DNA of 64,000 bases from Streptomyces sp. TLI_171 (lineage in GTDB: Bacteria > Actinomycetota > Actinomycetes > Streptomycetales > Streptomycetaceae), in the NCBI RefSeq assembly GCF_003610255.1, contig NZ_RAPS01000001.1, positions 7,653,001 through 7,717,000 on the forward strand, read 5' to 3'. Made by a program: the position numbers and the translations under genes. Within the stretch, counting starts at the first letter, position 1, and each line of letters begins with the position of its first letter. Positions 8,253-15,840 of the stretch are shown piece after piece. The notes beneath the pieces were generated by a model, which saw nothing but the letters and a program-made list of their open reading frames with translations, searched no databases and was not told the DNA's origin.

Positions 8253-8795
8253 ATGCGTCTGCTCAACTCCCGTGCGACCACCCTGCTGGCCACCGCCGCG
8301 GCGGCCCTGCTCCTCGGCGGTCTGACCGCCGCGCCCGCCTCGGCCAGCAACAGCTACAACGGCGCCGCCTACATCAACGGCAGTGGGGACGCGGTCGACG
8401 ACCTCTACGACGAGGGCGTGCTGTCCACCACTCAGAACGCGCGGTCGAACGCCACCTGCTTCTGGCAGATGATCCTGTGGGCCAACGACATGGGCGTCTT
8501 CAAGGACCACAAGGAGCGCGTGGACGGCGTCTTCGGATCGGACACGGCCGCCGCCACGCGGCAGTTCCAGAGCGCCTACGGCCTGAACGCCGACGGCGCC
8601 GTCGGCAAGGCCACCTTCAAGGCCGCCGAGGACGGCGACAAGGGCATGTTCCCCTCGTACGGCAGCACCCCCACCACGTACGCGGGCACCACCCACTCGT
8701 TCTGGGTCACCCGCGACAGCAGCGGCCACTACCACTTCAAGGACCGCACGGGCGCGGACCGCGCGGCCGGCTACGACTACCTCACCTGCGCCTGA
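8253..8795 (+). CDS. Secreted peptidoglycan-binding-domain protein
   Basis: 180 residues. A Sec signal peptide (MRLLNSRATTLLATAAAALLLGGLTAAPASA, cleavage after about residue 31) is followed by a PG_binding_1-type segment: QMILWANDMG, then VDGVFGSDTAAATRQFQ and NADGAVGKATF, the usual D-G-x-F-G-xx-T and D-G-x-V-G-xx-T repeats. The remaining C-terminal ~50 residues (THSFWVTRDSSGHYHFKD) contain no known catalytic motif. A ribosome site CCGGAGCG precedes ATG 8253. The product should act in the cell wall as a binding or modulating protein. It ends at a strong hairpin shared with the convergent DUF4097 gene. Confidence 0.85.
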   Translation: MRLLNSRATTLLATAAAALLLGGLTAAPASASNSYNGAAYINGSGDAVDDLYDEGVLSTTQNARSNATCFWQMILWANDMGVFKDHKERVDGVFGSDTAAATRQFQSAYGLNADGAVGKATFKAAEDGDKGMFPSYGSTPTTYAGTTHSFWVTRDSSGHYHFKDRTGADRAAGYDYLTCA

Positions 8796-8809
8796 CCCGC
8801 CGACCGGCG

Positions 8810-8857
8810 CGGTCCCGGCCCGGAAGCTGACGAGGAGTCGGCTCCGGGCCGGGACCG
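8810..8857. terminator. Bidirectional hairpin terminator
   Basis: Perfect 15-bp inverted repeat, arms CGGTCCCGGCCCGGA at 8810-8824 and its complement at 8843-8857, loop 18 nt. It lies between the convergent stops at 8795 (plus) and 8860 (minus), so it can serve both genes. No T-tract, as is common in this group. Confidence 0.75.
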
Positions 8858-8859
8858 GT

Positions 8860-9528
8860 TCAGGCGGTGCGGGCGGTGATGTCGCCCATGGCGGTGGTGG
8901 CGTGGATGGTGACGGCGGGGGTGTCGTCGGTGTTGCGCAGGGCGTTGTGGATGCGGCCGAGTGCGGTGCCGGCGTCGAGGGAGGCGGAGGTGCCGCGGGC
9001 GACGCCGACGGTGATGGACCCGGACTGGGTGGTGAGGCGGAGGGCGCCGCGGGTGGCTTCGGTGACGGTGAGGTCGCCGCGCGTGGTGGTGAGGTCGGCG
9101 GGGCCGGTGAGGCGGCCGATCTCGATGCTGCCGTCCTGGAGGGTGAGGGTGGCGCCGGCGGCTTCGTCGAGCTTGACGGTGCCGCGGGCGGTGTCGAGGG
9201 TGACCTCGCCGAGGCGTCCGACGCCGCGGAGTTCGGTGTCGGCGGTCTTGGCCTCGACGCGGGAGCCGAGGGGGAGTTGGACGGTGACTTCGAGGGCGCC
9301 GGGGTGGCCGAGGATGCGGTTCTTCGGCGGGGCGGTGGCGATGCGCAGGACGCCGTCGGTGAAGGTGACCTCGGTCTGTTCGGCGGTCTGGACGTCGCGG
9401 CTCTTGTTGGGGTTGGCGGGGCGGACCTCGACGACGGCGTCGGTGCGGTCGGCGGCGATCAGCCGGATGTGGCCGGCGGGGATGTCGAGGACGGTGGTGA
9501 CGGCGGTGGTGGTGGCGAACTTCGGCAC
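8860..9528 (-). CDS. DUF4097 beta-strand-repeat protein
   Basis: 222 residues from GTG 9528, preceded by AAGGAG. The sequence is a right-handed beta-repeat of short strands and turns: IPAGHIRLIAADRTDAVVEVRP, then ELRGVGRLGEVTLDTARGT, and repeated G-x-I/L-T-V-x-x-A-x-G patterns such as DGSIEIGRLTG and SGSITVGVARG. No signal peptide or membrane helix, so it is likely cytoplasmic. The family (adhesin-like DUF4097/DUF4098) is found near regulators; here the upstream DNA carries several operator-like repeats but no regulator gene is adjacent. Function unknown. Confidence 0.85.
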   Translation of the reverse strand: MPKFATTTAVTTVLDIPAGHIRLIAADRTDAVVEVRPANPNKSRDVQTAEQTEVTFTDGVLRIATAPPKNRILGHPGALEVTVQLPLGSRVEAKTADTELRGVGRLGEVTLDTARGTVKLDEAAGATLTLQDGSIEIGRLTGPADLTTTRGDLTVTEATRGALRLTTQSGSITVGVARGTSASLDAGTALGRIHNALRNTDDTPAVTIHATTAMGDITARTA

Positions 9529-9558
9529 GGTGTGCTCCTTGGCTGTTTCTTGCCCGCT

Positions 9559-9708
9559 GCGTTTCTGACGATGGAAACGCTACGTTGCGTTCAGGGAAGT
9601 GGCAACGGCCTTGTTGCACCGGACATACATATGCGCAGGTGGGAGCCGATAAATCGTTGCAATGGTTCTGAAACTAACGCAACGTCAGGGGTGTGGCCGT
9701 TGCAATGG
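9559..9708. promoter_or_regulatory. Repeat-rich regulatory region upstream of DUF4097 gene
   Basis: Just upstream of the GTG at 9528 is an inverted repeat GCGTTTC (9559-9565), 8 nt, GAAACGC (9574-9580). Further on, CGTTGCGTT at 9583-9591 is the exact inverse of AACGCAACG at 9676-9684, and CGTTGCAATGG occurs as a direct repeat at 9655-9665 and 9698-9708. GGCAACGG and TTGTTGCACC add related pieces. The density of CGTTGC/GCAACG words suggests cooperative binding by one regulator. Confidence 0.55.
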
Positions 9709-9801
9709 AATGCCGGTGAACGCTCTCTGCCCGTTCCCGGGGCCGACCTGGCGGGCGCTAGTTTGTCCGTGGACGCAGGTTTCGCCGAGCAGGAGGTCCC
9801 C

Positions 9802-9864
9802 ATGTCGCACCGCCCCGTAGCCGGATGGTCGCCGCGCCGCGGATGCGCCGAGGTCACCCGATGA
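9802..9864 (+). CDS. 20-residue leader ORF overlapping the SDR start
   Basis: A short frame, MSHRPVAGWSPRRGCAEVTR, begins at ATG 9802 behind an excellent ribosome site (AGGAGGT, 6 nt before the ATG). Its TGA (9862-9864) overlaps the SDR start codon at 9861 as ATGA. The SDR itself has no Shine-Dalgarno sequence of comparable quality, so translation by re-initiation from this leader is likely. Whether the peptide matters or only its translation does is unknown. Confidence 0.5.
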   Translation: MSHRPVAGWSPRRGCAEVTR

Positions 9865-10622
9865 GGGCCGTGCTGGTGACCGGCGGTTCGCGCGGCATCG
9901 GCCGGGCCGTGGCCCTGGAGTTCGCCCGCGGCGGAGACCGGGTCGGGGTGCAGTACGCGGCCAACCGCGCCGACGCCGAGGAGACCCTGCGTCAACTGCC
10001 CGGCGAGGGCCACGTCCTGTTGCAGGCCGAGCTCGGCGAGCCGGACGCCGCTGAACGGCTGGTCTCCCGGGCGGTCGCCGAGCTCGGTGCGGTGGACGTC
10101 CTGGTCAACAACGCCGCGGTGGCGCCGACCGAGGCCAACCGCCACCTCGTCGCCGACACGCCCCTCGCGGAGTGGCAGCGGGTGTGGCGGCGCATGGTCG
10201 ACGTGAACCTGCTGGCCCCGGCCGACCTGTGCTGGGCCGTCGCCCACCACCTGATCGGCCGCGCCGCGGGAGGCGCGATCGTCAACGTCGGCTCCCGCGG
10301 CGCGTTCCGGGGCGAGCCGGACTTCCCCGCTTACGGAACGACCAAGGCCGCCCTGCACGCACTCGGCCAGTCCCTGGCCGTCGCGCTGGCGCCGCACGGC
10401 ATCGCGGTCACCTCGGTCGCCCCCGGGTTCGTGGCGACCGAGCGCCAGGCGGCGAAGCTGACCGGAGCGGAAGGCGAACGCCTGCGCGCGCAGAGCCCGT
10501 TCGGCAGGGTCGGCACGCCGGAGGAGATCGCCGCCGCCGTGCACTTCCTGGCGTCGCCCGCCGCGATCTGGGCCTCGGGCACCGTCGTGGACCTCAACGG
10601 CGCGTCCCACCTGAGGATCTGA
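9861..10622 (+). CDS. Short-chain dehydrogenase/reductase (classical SDR)
   Basis: 253 residues. The cofactor loop TGGSRGIG (7-14), NNAA motif in VDVLVNNAAVAP, and catalytic Ser145, Tyr158 and Lys162 (in NVGSRGAF and YGTTKAA) are all present, followed by APGFVATER and the family ending ASGTVVDLNGASH. The basic residue in the glycine loop and after strand 2 suggests NADP(H). It should reduce a carbonyl or oxidise an alcohol in the cytoplasm; substrate unknown. Translation appears coupled to the 20-codon leader ORF that overlaps its ATG at 9861. It ends before a strong hairpin at 10648-10683. Confidence 0.92.
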   Translation: MRAVLVTGGSRGIGRAVALEFARGGDRVGVQYAANRADAEETLRQLPGEGHVLLQAELGEPDAAERLVSRAVAELGAVDVLVNNAAVAPTEANRHLVADTPLAEWQRVWRRMVDVNLLAPADLCWAVAHHLIGRAAGGAIVNVGSRGAFRGEPDFPAYGTTKAALHALGQSLAVALAPHGIAVTSVAPGFVATERQAAKLTGAEGERLRAQSPFGRVGTPEEIAAAVHFLASPAAIWASGTVVDLNGASHLRI

Positions 10623-10647
10623 CCGCGGTCCACTGGGCGCGGCAGCG

Positions 10648-10683
10648 CCGCCGGGGGCACGGTGCGTGCGGCCCCCGGCGGCG
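10648..10683. terminator. Bidirectional hairpin terminator
   Basis: Perfect 12-bp arms GCCGCCGGGGGC (10648-10659) and GCCCCCGGCGGC (10672-10683) with a 12-nt loop, between the convergent SDR and ThuA-ricin genes. Confidence 0.75.
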
Positions 10684-10694
10684 TGCCGGCGGAA

Positions 10695-10754
10695 CAGGGC
10701 TGTGCGGTCAGGACCGCCGGGTCAGGGCTGTGCGGTCAGGGCTGTGCGGTCAGG
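10695..10754. repeat. Triplicated 14-bp unit at the ThuA-ricin gene end
   Basis: GCTGTGCGGTCAGG occurs three times: ending at about 10712, at 10740 and at 10754. The unit encodes (minus strand) the last codons and the stop of the neighbouring gene (L-T-A-Q-P-stop), so the two outer copies are duplicated ends lying beyond the true stop. Slippage during replication is the simplest origin. Confidence 0.7.
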
Positions 10755-12046
10755 CGGAAGCTCTGGGCGGCCGAGTTGTCGCAGGTGCGCTGGACGAGTT
10801 GGACGGAGTTGGTCGCCGCGGTGGTGGCGACGGTGAGGCACTTGCCGCTGTGGCGGGCGACGAAGTGCTGGGCGCCGTTGGCCTCCGCGACCGGGCGCCA
10901 CTGCTGGTTGGCGCCGCCGCCGTAGGCCCACAGCTGGAGCGGTGCGTTGTCGGCGGTCGAGACCCCGGTGACGTCGACGACCTGGTCGGGGTTGTTGCGG
11001 GCGGCCAGTCGCACGTATCCGCTGTCGGTGGCGGTGAGGCGGAAGTGCTGGGCCGTGGTGCCGTTGCAGGAGTACTGCTGGATCGCGGTGCCGTTGGCGG
11101 TGGCGGCGGCGCGGGCGTCCACGCACAGCCCGTTGGCCTGCGAGGTGAGGCTGTACCAGGGGTCGGAGGTGGCCGGGGCGTTGCCCAGCCACTTCAGCGC
11201 GTCGACCAGCATCCGGTTCTGGGTGGCGGAGGCGAAGGTGGAGGACGTGCGGGTGTTGGTGCTGTAGTTCATGGCGTTGTGGCCGAAGTTGGCGTACAGC
11301 ATGCGGTACTGCGTGTTGGTCCAGATGATCGGGTAGTCGCCGCTGTACCAGGCCTGGTCGGGGTCACTGCCGAGCGGGAACGAAGCCGGGTCCACGGAGG
11401 CCAGGACCTTGATCGACGGGTTGGCCCGCAGGTTGTTCGACCAGGCGTACCACTCGCTGACCGCGGAGGTCCAGGTCGCCGGCAGCGAGGCCGCGGCGGG
11501 GTGGGTGCCGTTCTCGGTGCGCAGCAGCGCGGTGGTGGGACCCCAGGTGTTGGAGCGGAAGTTCCCGCTGCCGAGGAACTGGTTGTAGTACCAGTCCCAG
11601 CTCGAGGCGTCGGTGGTGAACGCCGAGACGTGGAAGCCGAGCCAGGCGCCGCCGCCGCGCATGTACCGCTCGAAGCCGGCGCGCTGGGCGCTGGTCTGCG
11701 GGGCGTCGTCGAGGAACAGGACGACGTCGTAGGCATCGACGCCACCGTTGGCGAGCAGGTCCCAGTTGGTGGTGGCGGTGTAGGTGAAGTTGTTCGCCGC
11801 CGCGGTCTTCGGGAACCAGTCGTTGGCTTCCTTGTCGAAGTCGATGTGGGCGGCGTCCCAGGTGCCGCTGTAGAACGCGATCACCCGGAAGTCGGGGGCG
11901 GCGGCTGCGGCGTGGGAAGCGGGGGCGGTGGTGCCGAGCAGGAGCGCGATCACGGCCAGAGCACTGGTCAGCACGCGTTTCAGGGCGGTGGTGGCGGCGG
12001 GGCGCAGCGGCAGGCGTCCGCTGCCCCGGCGGGGGCCAGGGAGCAT
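10736..12046 (-). CDS. Secreted ThuA-like protein with ricin-type lectin domain
   Basis: 436 residues with an N-terminal signal (cleavage after ASHAAA, about residue 48). Residues about 50-290 form a ThuA-like, class-I-amidotransferase-like domain: FRVIAFYSGTWDAAHIDF, DVVLFLDDAPQTSAQRAGFERYM, GGGAWLGFHVSAF, and the late YPIIWTNTQYRMLYANFGHN. A beta-trefoil ricin-type domain follows (LTSQANGLCVDARAA, AIQQYSCNG, QHFRLT, NQQWRP, SGKCLTV, VQLVQRTC). ThuA relatives act on sugars or as accessory proteins of trehalose and xylan use; the secreted lectin-linked form suggests polysaccharide binding. Divergent from a LacI regulator, which probably controls it. Confidence 0.88.
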   Translation of the reverse strand: MLPGPRRGSGRLPLRPAATTALKRVLTSALAVIALLLGTTAPASHAAAAAPDFRVIAFYSGTWDAAHIDFDKEANDWFPKTAAANNFTYTATTNWDLLANGGVDAYDVVLFLDDAPQTSAQRAGFERYMRGGGAWLGFHVSAFTTDASSWDWYYNQFLGSGNFRSNTWGPTTALLRTENGTHPAAASLPATWTSAVSEWYAWSNNLRANPSIKVLASVDPASFPLGSDPDQAWYSGDYPIIWTNTQYRMLYANFGHNAMNYSTNTRTSSTFASATQNRMLVDALKWLGNAPATSDPWYSLTSQANGLCVDARAAATANGTAIQQYSCNGTTAQHFRLTATDSGYVRLAARNNPDQVVDVTGVSTADNAPLQLWAYGGGANQQWRPVAEANGAQHFVARHSGKCLTVATTAATNSVQLVQRTCDNSAAQSFRLTAQP

Positions 12047-12157
12047 GGGGGATCCTCTCGACAGGCGGGACTCTCGGCGGTGGGCGCGGAGCGGCGAGGG
12101 CCGAGCGTGGTGGCGCGCCGGGTTCGAGGCCCGTGGGCCTCGCTCGTCCGAGCCGGG

Positions 12158-12186
12158 AACCTAAAGGTCTGAACCAGACCCGTCAA
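12158..12186 (-). promoter_or_regulatory. Promoter of the ThuA-ricin gene with operator in the spacer
   Basis: On the minus strand TTGACG (12186-12181), a 17-nt spacer and TAGGTT (12163-12158) form a good sigma-70-type promoter. The spacer is filled by the palindrome GGTCTG-AAC-CAGACC (12166-12180), so a bound repressor would block RNA polymerase directly. The palindrome also resembles a DasR dre site (11 of 16 positions to ACTGGTCTAGACCAGT by my count). Confidence 0.65.
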
Positions 12187-12209
12187 GAGCCCGCGCATTC
12201 GGCTCTTGA
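12183..12209. promoter_or_regulatory. Inverted repeat upstream of the ThuA-ricin promoter
   Basis: TCAAGAGCC (12183-12191) and GGCTCTTGA (12201-12209) are perfect 9-bp arms 9 nt apart, overlapping the -35 element of the promoter above. It may be a second operator or an RNA hairpin. Confidence 0.45.
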
Positions 12210-12311
12210 AGGCTCAAGTCGCCGAGACCGCTTGATCTTTGACGATACGTCGGTTTCGGTTCGAAGTCTTGACGGTGGGGTCGGCCGGGCGGTTGACTCG
12301 GTCCCGTCCCT

Positions 12312-12327
12312 CCGGAACCGGTTCCGG
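12312..12327. promoter_or_regulatory. LacI-type operator CCGGAACCGGTTCCGG
   Basis: A perfect 16-bp palindrome with the central CG step typical of LacI/GalR operators, 36 bp before the LacI-family start codon at 12363. Autoregulation by that protein is the obvious reading. Confidence 0.7.
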
Positions 12328-12362
12328 GCCGGGTCGCCAACGGGTGGGGAAGGTCTTGCCGG

Positions 12363-13337
12363 ATGCCGGTCACGATCTCTGACGTCGCACGTCAGGCGGG
12401 GGTCAGCAAGACCACTGTGTCGCGGGTGCTGAACGCCGGCGCGGACGTCGACGCGGCGACCGCCGCCCGCGTTCGAGAAGTGATCGCTGCGCTCGGCTAT
12501 GTGCCGCGCCTCGGCGCGGTCCAGCTGGCCCGGGGCAGGAGTCGGACCGTCGCGATGTTCGCCCCTTCGGTCACCTGGCCGTGGATGGGCGAGGTCCTCC
12601 AGGGCGTCGCCGACACCGTCGAGGCGGCCGGCTACGCGCTGATGCTCTTCACCTCCGGCGGGGGTCCCGCCTCGATGGCGCACTTCACGGCGCAGGTCTC
12701 GGCCCGGGTCTGCGACGGTCTGCTGGCGATCGTGCCCGAGCGCTGCCTGCCCGCCGTGGCGGAGCTGGCCCGGCGCGGCACGCCTGTCGTCCTGATCGAC
12801 GACCACGGCCACCGTCGGCCCGCCCTGCCCTCCGTCGGGACCACCAACCGGGCCGGCGGCGCCCAGGCCGGTGCCCACCTGCGCGCCGTGGGCCGCAGCC
12901 GGCCGCTGGTGATCACCGGTCCGCCGCGGTTCGGCTGCGTGGGGCAGCGGTTGGAGGGCTTCCGGGAGCAGCTCCCGCCCACCCTGGTGCTGGAGGGCGA
13001 GTTCACCGAACGCACCGGACGCGACGCCGTCGAGCACGCCCTCGCGCAGGGGGTGGACTTCGACGCGGTCTTCGCGCACAACGACCAGATCGCGGCCGGC
13101 GCCCTGCGCGCGCTGCGGGCCGCCGGTCGCACCGTCCCCGACGATGTCGCCGTCGTCGGCTTCGACGACCTGCCGATGGCCCGGAGCACCGACCCGGCGC
13201 TCACCACGGTGCGTCAGCCGATGCGGGAGATGGGCGGTGCGGCCGCCAGCCTGCTGCTGGCCGGGCTCGGCGGCACACCGCTGCCGGACGGCTCCCTCGT
13301 CATCCCCACCGACCTGGTGGTCCGCGACTCGGCCTGA
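12363..13337 (+). CDS. LacI/GalR family transcriptional regulator
   Basis: 324 residues. The N-terminal helix-turn-helix and hinge are classical: TISDVARQAGVSKTTVSRVL (4-23) and GYVPRLGAVQLARGRSRTVA. The periplasmic-binding-protein-like sensor domain shows MLFTSGGGPASMA, GTPVVLIDDHG, FDAVFAHNDQIAAGAL and VAVVGFDDLPMARSTDPALTTVRQP. It should bind a sugar effector and repress secreted hydrolase genes. The perfect palindrome at 12312-12327 lies immediately upstream and the divergent ThuA-ricin gene is the likely target. The length is normal and no defect is seen. Confidence 0.93.
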   Translation: MPVTISDVARQAGVSKTTVSRVLNAGADVDAATAARVREVIAALGYVPRLGAVQLARGRSRTVAMFAPSVTWPWMGEVLQGVADTVEAAGYALMLFTSGGGPASMAHFTAQVSARVCDGLLAIVPERCLPAVAELARRGTPVVLIDDHGHRRPALPSVGTTNRAGGAQAGAHLRAVGRSRPLVITGPPRFGCVGQRLEGFREQLPPTLVLEGEFTERTGRDAVEHALAQGVDFDAVFAHNDQIAAGALRALRAAGRTVPDDVAVVGFDDLPMARSTDPALTTVRQPMREMGGAAASLLLAGLGGTPLPDGSLVIPTDLVVRDSA

Positions 13338-13415
13338 GCCCGCCGAACTCCACCGCCCTCGGGCCCGCAGCTCCCGCGGTGGCCGGGCCGGTCCGTTCGA
13401 ACAACGGCCGCCGGG

Positions 13416-13604
13416 TTACCCGTCGCCGTCCCCGTCCCCTGCGGCGTCGGCGAACCCGTCGGCTCCGGTGTCGGCGTCGGTGTCCGGTTCGTGGTCCTCC
13501 GCGGTCCGGTCGCCGGGGCCGGGCGCCTCGGGCCCCGGCGGCAGTTCGGCGCCTGGGTCCGGATCGTCCTTGGCCGACGGCTTGTTCGCCTGGTGGGGTG
13601 CCAC
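13416..13604 (-). CDS. Small acidic disordered protein
   Basis: 62 residues from GTG 13604, chosen because AAGGAGG lies 6 nt upstream. The protein is rich in Pro, Asp, Glu and Gly (VAPHQANKPSAKDDPDPGAE at the start, DTDADTGADGFADAAGDGDG at the end) and has no hydrophobic core. The opening resembles short Streptomyces proteins beginning MAPxQxNKPSAKDDP, from memory. Function unknown; probably cytoplasmic and soluble. Confidence 0.55.
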   Translation of the reverse strand: MAPHQANKPSAKDDPDPGAELPPGPEAPGPGDRTAEDHEPDTDADTGADGFADAAGDGDGDG

Positions 13605-13843
13605 GGGTTCCTCCTTGGGTGCGGGATGCGTCCTCCCTCCATCACCTCTCGTGGCGGGGTGTCCGGCAAGCCGGACCGGGCCGGCCGGCCTCTCGGGGCG
13701 GGTGGGGATCGGGTGTTGACCGAGCAGCAATCAGCCGATCGCGCCGAATTCATCTGCTGAGGTCTACCCGTGTAGCGCCCTGAAGGAGTGTCATGGACGC
13801 GTTCTCGGCGGGCCCCGCCGAGCCCTGTGTCCCGGGAGGCACC

Positions 13844-14374
13844 ATGCGTTCGATCACTCGGATACCGGCCGCGGCCGGTTCGGCCGTGGCGCTGGCGTTC
13901 AGCGGTCTCATCCTCGGCCTCGGCGCCGGCACCGCGCACGCCAGCACCTGCTCGCAGGCCTACCTGCCGCTGCCCGACCCGAGTTGCACGCCCGGCGTGT
14001 ACAACCCGGACGTCACCCAGTCGACGATCCACTCCACCATCTGCGTCTCCGGCTGGACGGCGACCGTCCGCCCGCCCACGTCCTACACCAACCCGCTCAA
14101 GGTCCAGGGCATCGCCGACTACGGCTACTCGAACACCTCCACCTCCGCTTACGAGGAGGACCACTTCATCCCGCTGGAGCTCGGCGGCTCCCCGCGCGAC
14201 CCCAGGAACCTCTGGCCGGAGCCGTACTCGGGCACCAAGACCGCCACCACCAAGGACGGCGTCGAGACCAAGCTGAAGAACGCCGTCTGCGACGGCCGGA
14301 TCACCCTGTCCGCCGCGCGCGCCGCCATCAAGAACAACTGGACCACGGCCCTCAGCGTCACCGGCATCGGCTGA
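13844..14374 (+). CDS. Secreted HNH-like endonuclease-fold protein
   Basis: 176 residues from ATG 13844, which gives a normal signal peptide (MRSITRIPAAAGSAVALAFSG, cleavage after TAHA about residue 33). An in-frame ATG at 13793 with its own ribosome site would add 17 residues before the signal and cannot be excluded. The mature part has paired cysteines and the motif DHFIPLELGGSPRDPRNLWPEP, the DH-x2-PL-x-LGG-x5-N-W core of actinobacterial secreted HNH-type proteins. The His is the expected general base and the Asn a metal-site residue. Extracellular nuclease or toxin-like activity is inference. Confidence 0.75.
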   Translation: MRSITRIPAAAGSAVALAFSGLILGLGAGTAHASTCSQAYLPLPDPSCTPGVYNPDVTQSTIHSTICVSGWTATVRPPTSYTNPLKVQGIADYGYSNTSTSAYEEDHFIPLELGGSPRDPRNLWPEPYSGTKTATTKDGVETKLKNAVCDGRITLSAARAAIKNNWTTALSVTGIG

Positions 14375-14515
14375 CCGCCTCCCCGGCCGACCGGCAGGCC
14401 GGAGGGCGTCGGACCGGGCGGATCGTGACCGGGGCGTGCGGTAACCGCACCGCGCGCCCCGGCGCCGCACACCGGATCTTTCCAAGCGGATGGGAGATCA
14501 TTAGGGTGTGCGGCT

Positions 14516-15322
14516 GTGACCGAACATGAGTCCAGCGACGCCCTGTGGGAAGAGTTCGTTCGCGAATTCGAGAAGAACAACGCCCAGCACGAGCCCAGCG
14601 CGGCCGAGCGGGCCCGGCCGCCCAAACCGCGTCGCCGGTCGCGGTCCTGGGTGGTCCCGCTCATGGTCGGACTGGTCGTGGCCGCCGGTGTGGCGGGGTA
14701 CCGGCTCCAGCAGCCGTCGAAGCCCGCGGCACCCGCCGCCGCGCGGCCGGTGGCCTCCGCCTCCGCGTCCCCTTCCGCCGCCGACGGTTCGGCCGTGCCG
14801 TCCGACGGACCGTCGTCGAAGGCGGCCGCCGCCGGTGCGACCGCCACCCAGGCCGTGCCGCTGTCGGTCTTCCCGCAACAGGTCAAGGGCTACACGCTGG
14901 TGGCGGCCGTGACGAACGCGGACTGCACCGGAGCGGACACCGTGGGACCGATCCTGGCCGGGAAGATCACCCAGAGCGGCGGCTGCCTCGGCGTCGACCT
15001 GGCGCTCTACAGGGATGCCGACGGCAACCAGTACAACCTGGCGCTGTTCACCATGAAGGACCCGATGGACGCCATGCACCTGGTGACGTTCCTCGCCGCC
15101 GACCCGATGGACTACGAGGTCGTCGTGCAACTCCCGCCGAAGGACTCGGGCCTGCGCGAACTGCCCGCCGACAGCGGCATGGTGCAGGACTTCACCAGCT
15201 ACGGGCAGGGGATGCTCGTGGGCATGGCCCAGTGGTCCGACGGCCGGACCGCCGACTTCAATGCGCTCGTCGACCGGCTCAGCCCCCTCACCAAGGCCGT
15301 CATCACGCGCGTCCCCGTCTGA
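14516..15322 (+). CDS. Membrane-anchored hypothetical protein
   Basis: 268 residues from GTG 14516. A cytoplasmic acidic then basic N-terminus (KPRRRSRSW) is followed by a single transmembrane helix (VVPLMVGLVVAAGVAGYRL, about 46-64), an Ala/Pro/Ser linker, and a soluble extracellular domain of about 150 residues (VFPQQVKGYTLVAAVTNADC, then DLALYRDADGNQYNLALFTM). Two cysteines (in NADC and GGC) could form a disulfide. The architecture is shared by many streptomycete envelope proteins of unknown role. No catalytic motif seen. Confidence 0.75.
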   Translation: MTEHESSDALWEEFVREFEKNNAQHEPSAAERARPPKPRRRSRSWVVPLMVGLVVAAGVAGYRLQQPSKPAAPAAARPVASASASPSAADGSAVPSDGPSSKAAAAGATATQAVPLSVFPQQVKGYTLVAAVTNADCTGADTVGPILAGKITQSGGCLGVDLALYRDADGNQYNLALFTMKDPMDAMHLVTFLAADPMDYEVVVQLPPKDSGLRELPADSGMVQDFTSYGQGMLVGMAQWSDGRTADFNALVDRLSPLTKAVITRVPV

Positions 15323-15396
15323 GGCGTCCCCTTGCGGAGCGAGCGGGCCGGGAAAAGACCTTCAGTTCGCGCGGTCCATGGACCATGATCGCCGGC

Positions 15397-15735
15397 ATGG
15401 AGATCCTTCGGCACGTCTTCCTGGTGTTCCACCTGTTCGGCTTCGCCGCACTGCTGGGCGGCGTCTTCTATCAACTGCGGGGCAAGGACCCCGTGACGGG
15501 CAGTTACATGGTGACCAGCGCGGTCGTCCAACTGGTCACCGGCGCCGGCCTCATCTGGACGCGCACAGCGCAGGACCTGCCGGTGTCGTACCCCAAGATG
15601 GGCGTGAAGCTGGCGCTCGACGTCCTGGTCGCGGTGACCGCCCTGATCGGTATGCGCAACAAGCAGCAGTGGGCCTTCTTCGCGGTGGCGACGTTCACGG
15701 CGGCCGCGGCCGTGGTGGCCGTCGCATGGACGTAG
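15397..15735 (+). CDS. Small integral membrane protein
   Basis: 112 residues from ATG 15397 (an ATG 12 nt earlier is also possible). Four hydrophobic segments are visible: ILRHVFLVFHLFGFAALLGG, TSAVVQLVTGAGLIW, LALDVLVAVTALIG and FFAVATFTAAAAVVAVAW. The pattern with His in helix 1 and a short KMGVKLALD loop resembles small DUF2269/CopD-like membrane proteins, from memory. Function unknown. It ends 44 bp before a perfect hairpin. Confidence 0.75.
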   Translation: MEILRHVFLVFHLFGFAALLGGVFYQLRGKDPVTGSYMVTSAVVQLVTGAGLIWTRTAQDLPVSYPKMGVKLALDVLVAVTALIGMRNKQQWAFFAVATFTAAAAVVAVAWT

Positions 15736-15778
15736 CGGCGGCCCTGACCGGCACGTCGATCCGGCGCCGTGCGGCCGG

Positions 15779-15814
15779 GGAGGCCGCCACCCCGTGGTGC
15801 GGGTGGCGGCCTCC
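15779..15814. terminator. Bidirectional hairpin terminator
   Basis: Perfect 14-bp arms GGAGGCCGCCACCC (15779-15792) and GGGTGGCGGCCTCC (15801-15814), loop 8 nt, between the convergent membrane-protein and sedolisin genes. Confidence 0.8.
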
Positions 15815-15840
15815 TGCCGGTGACGGCCCCTGACCGGGCG

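Noticed and set aside
10172-12172. 666-codon plus-strand frame across the SDR and ThuA genes
   Set aside because: Gly/Arg/Val-rich low-complexity translation typical of the wrong frame; both overlapping genes have clear domains.
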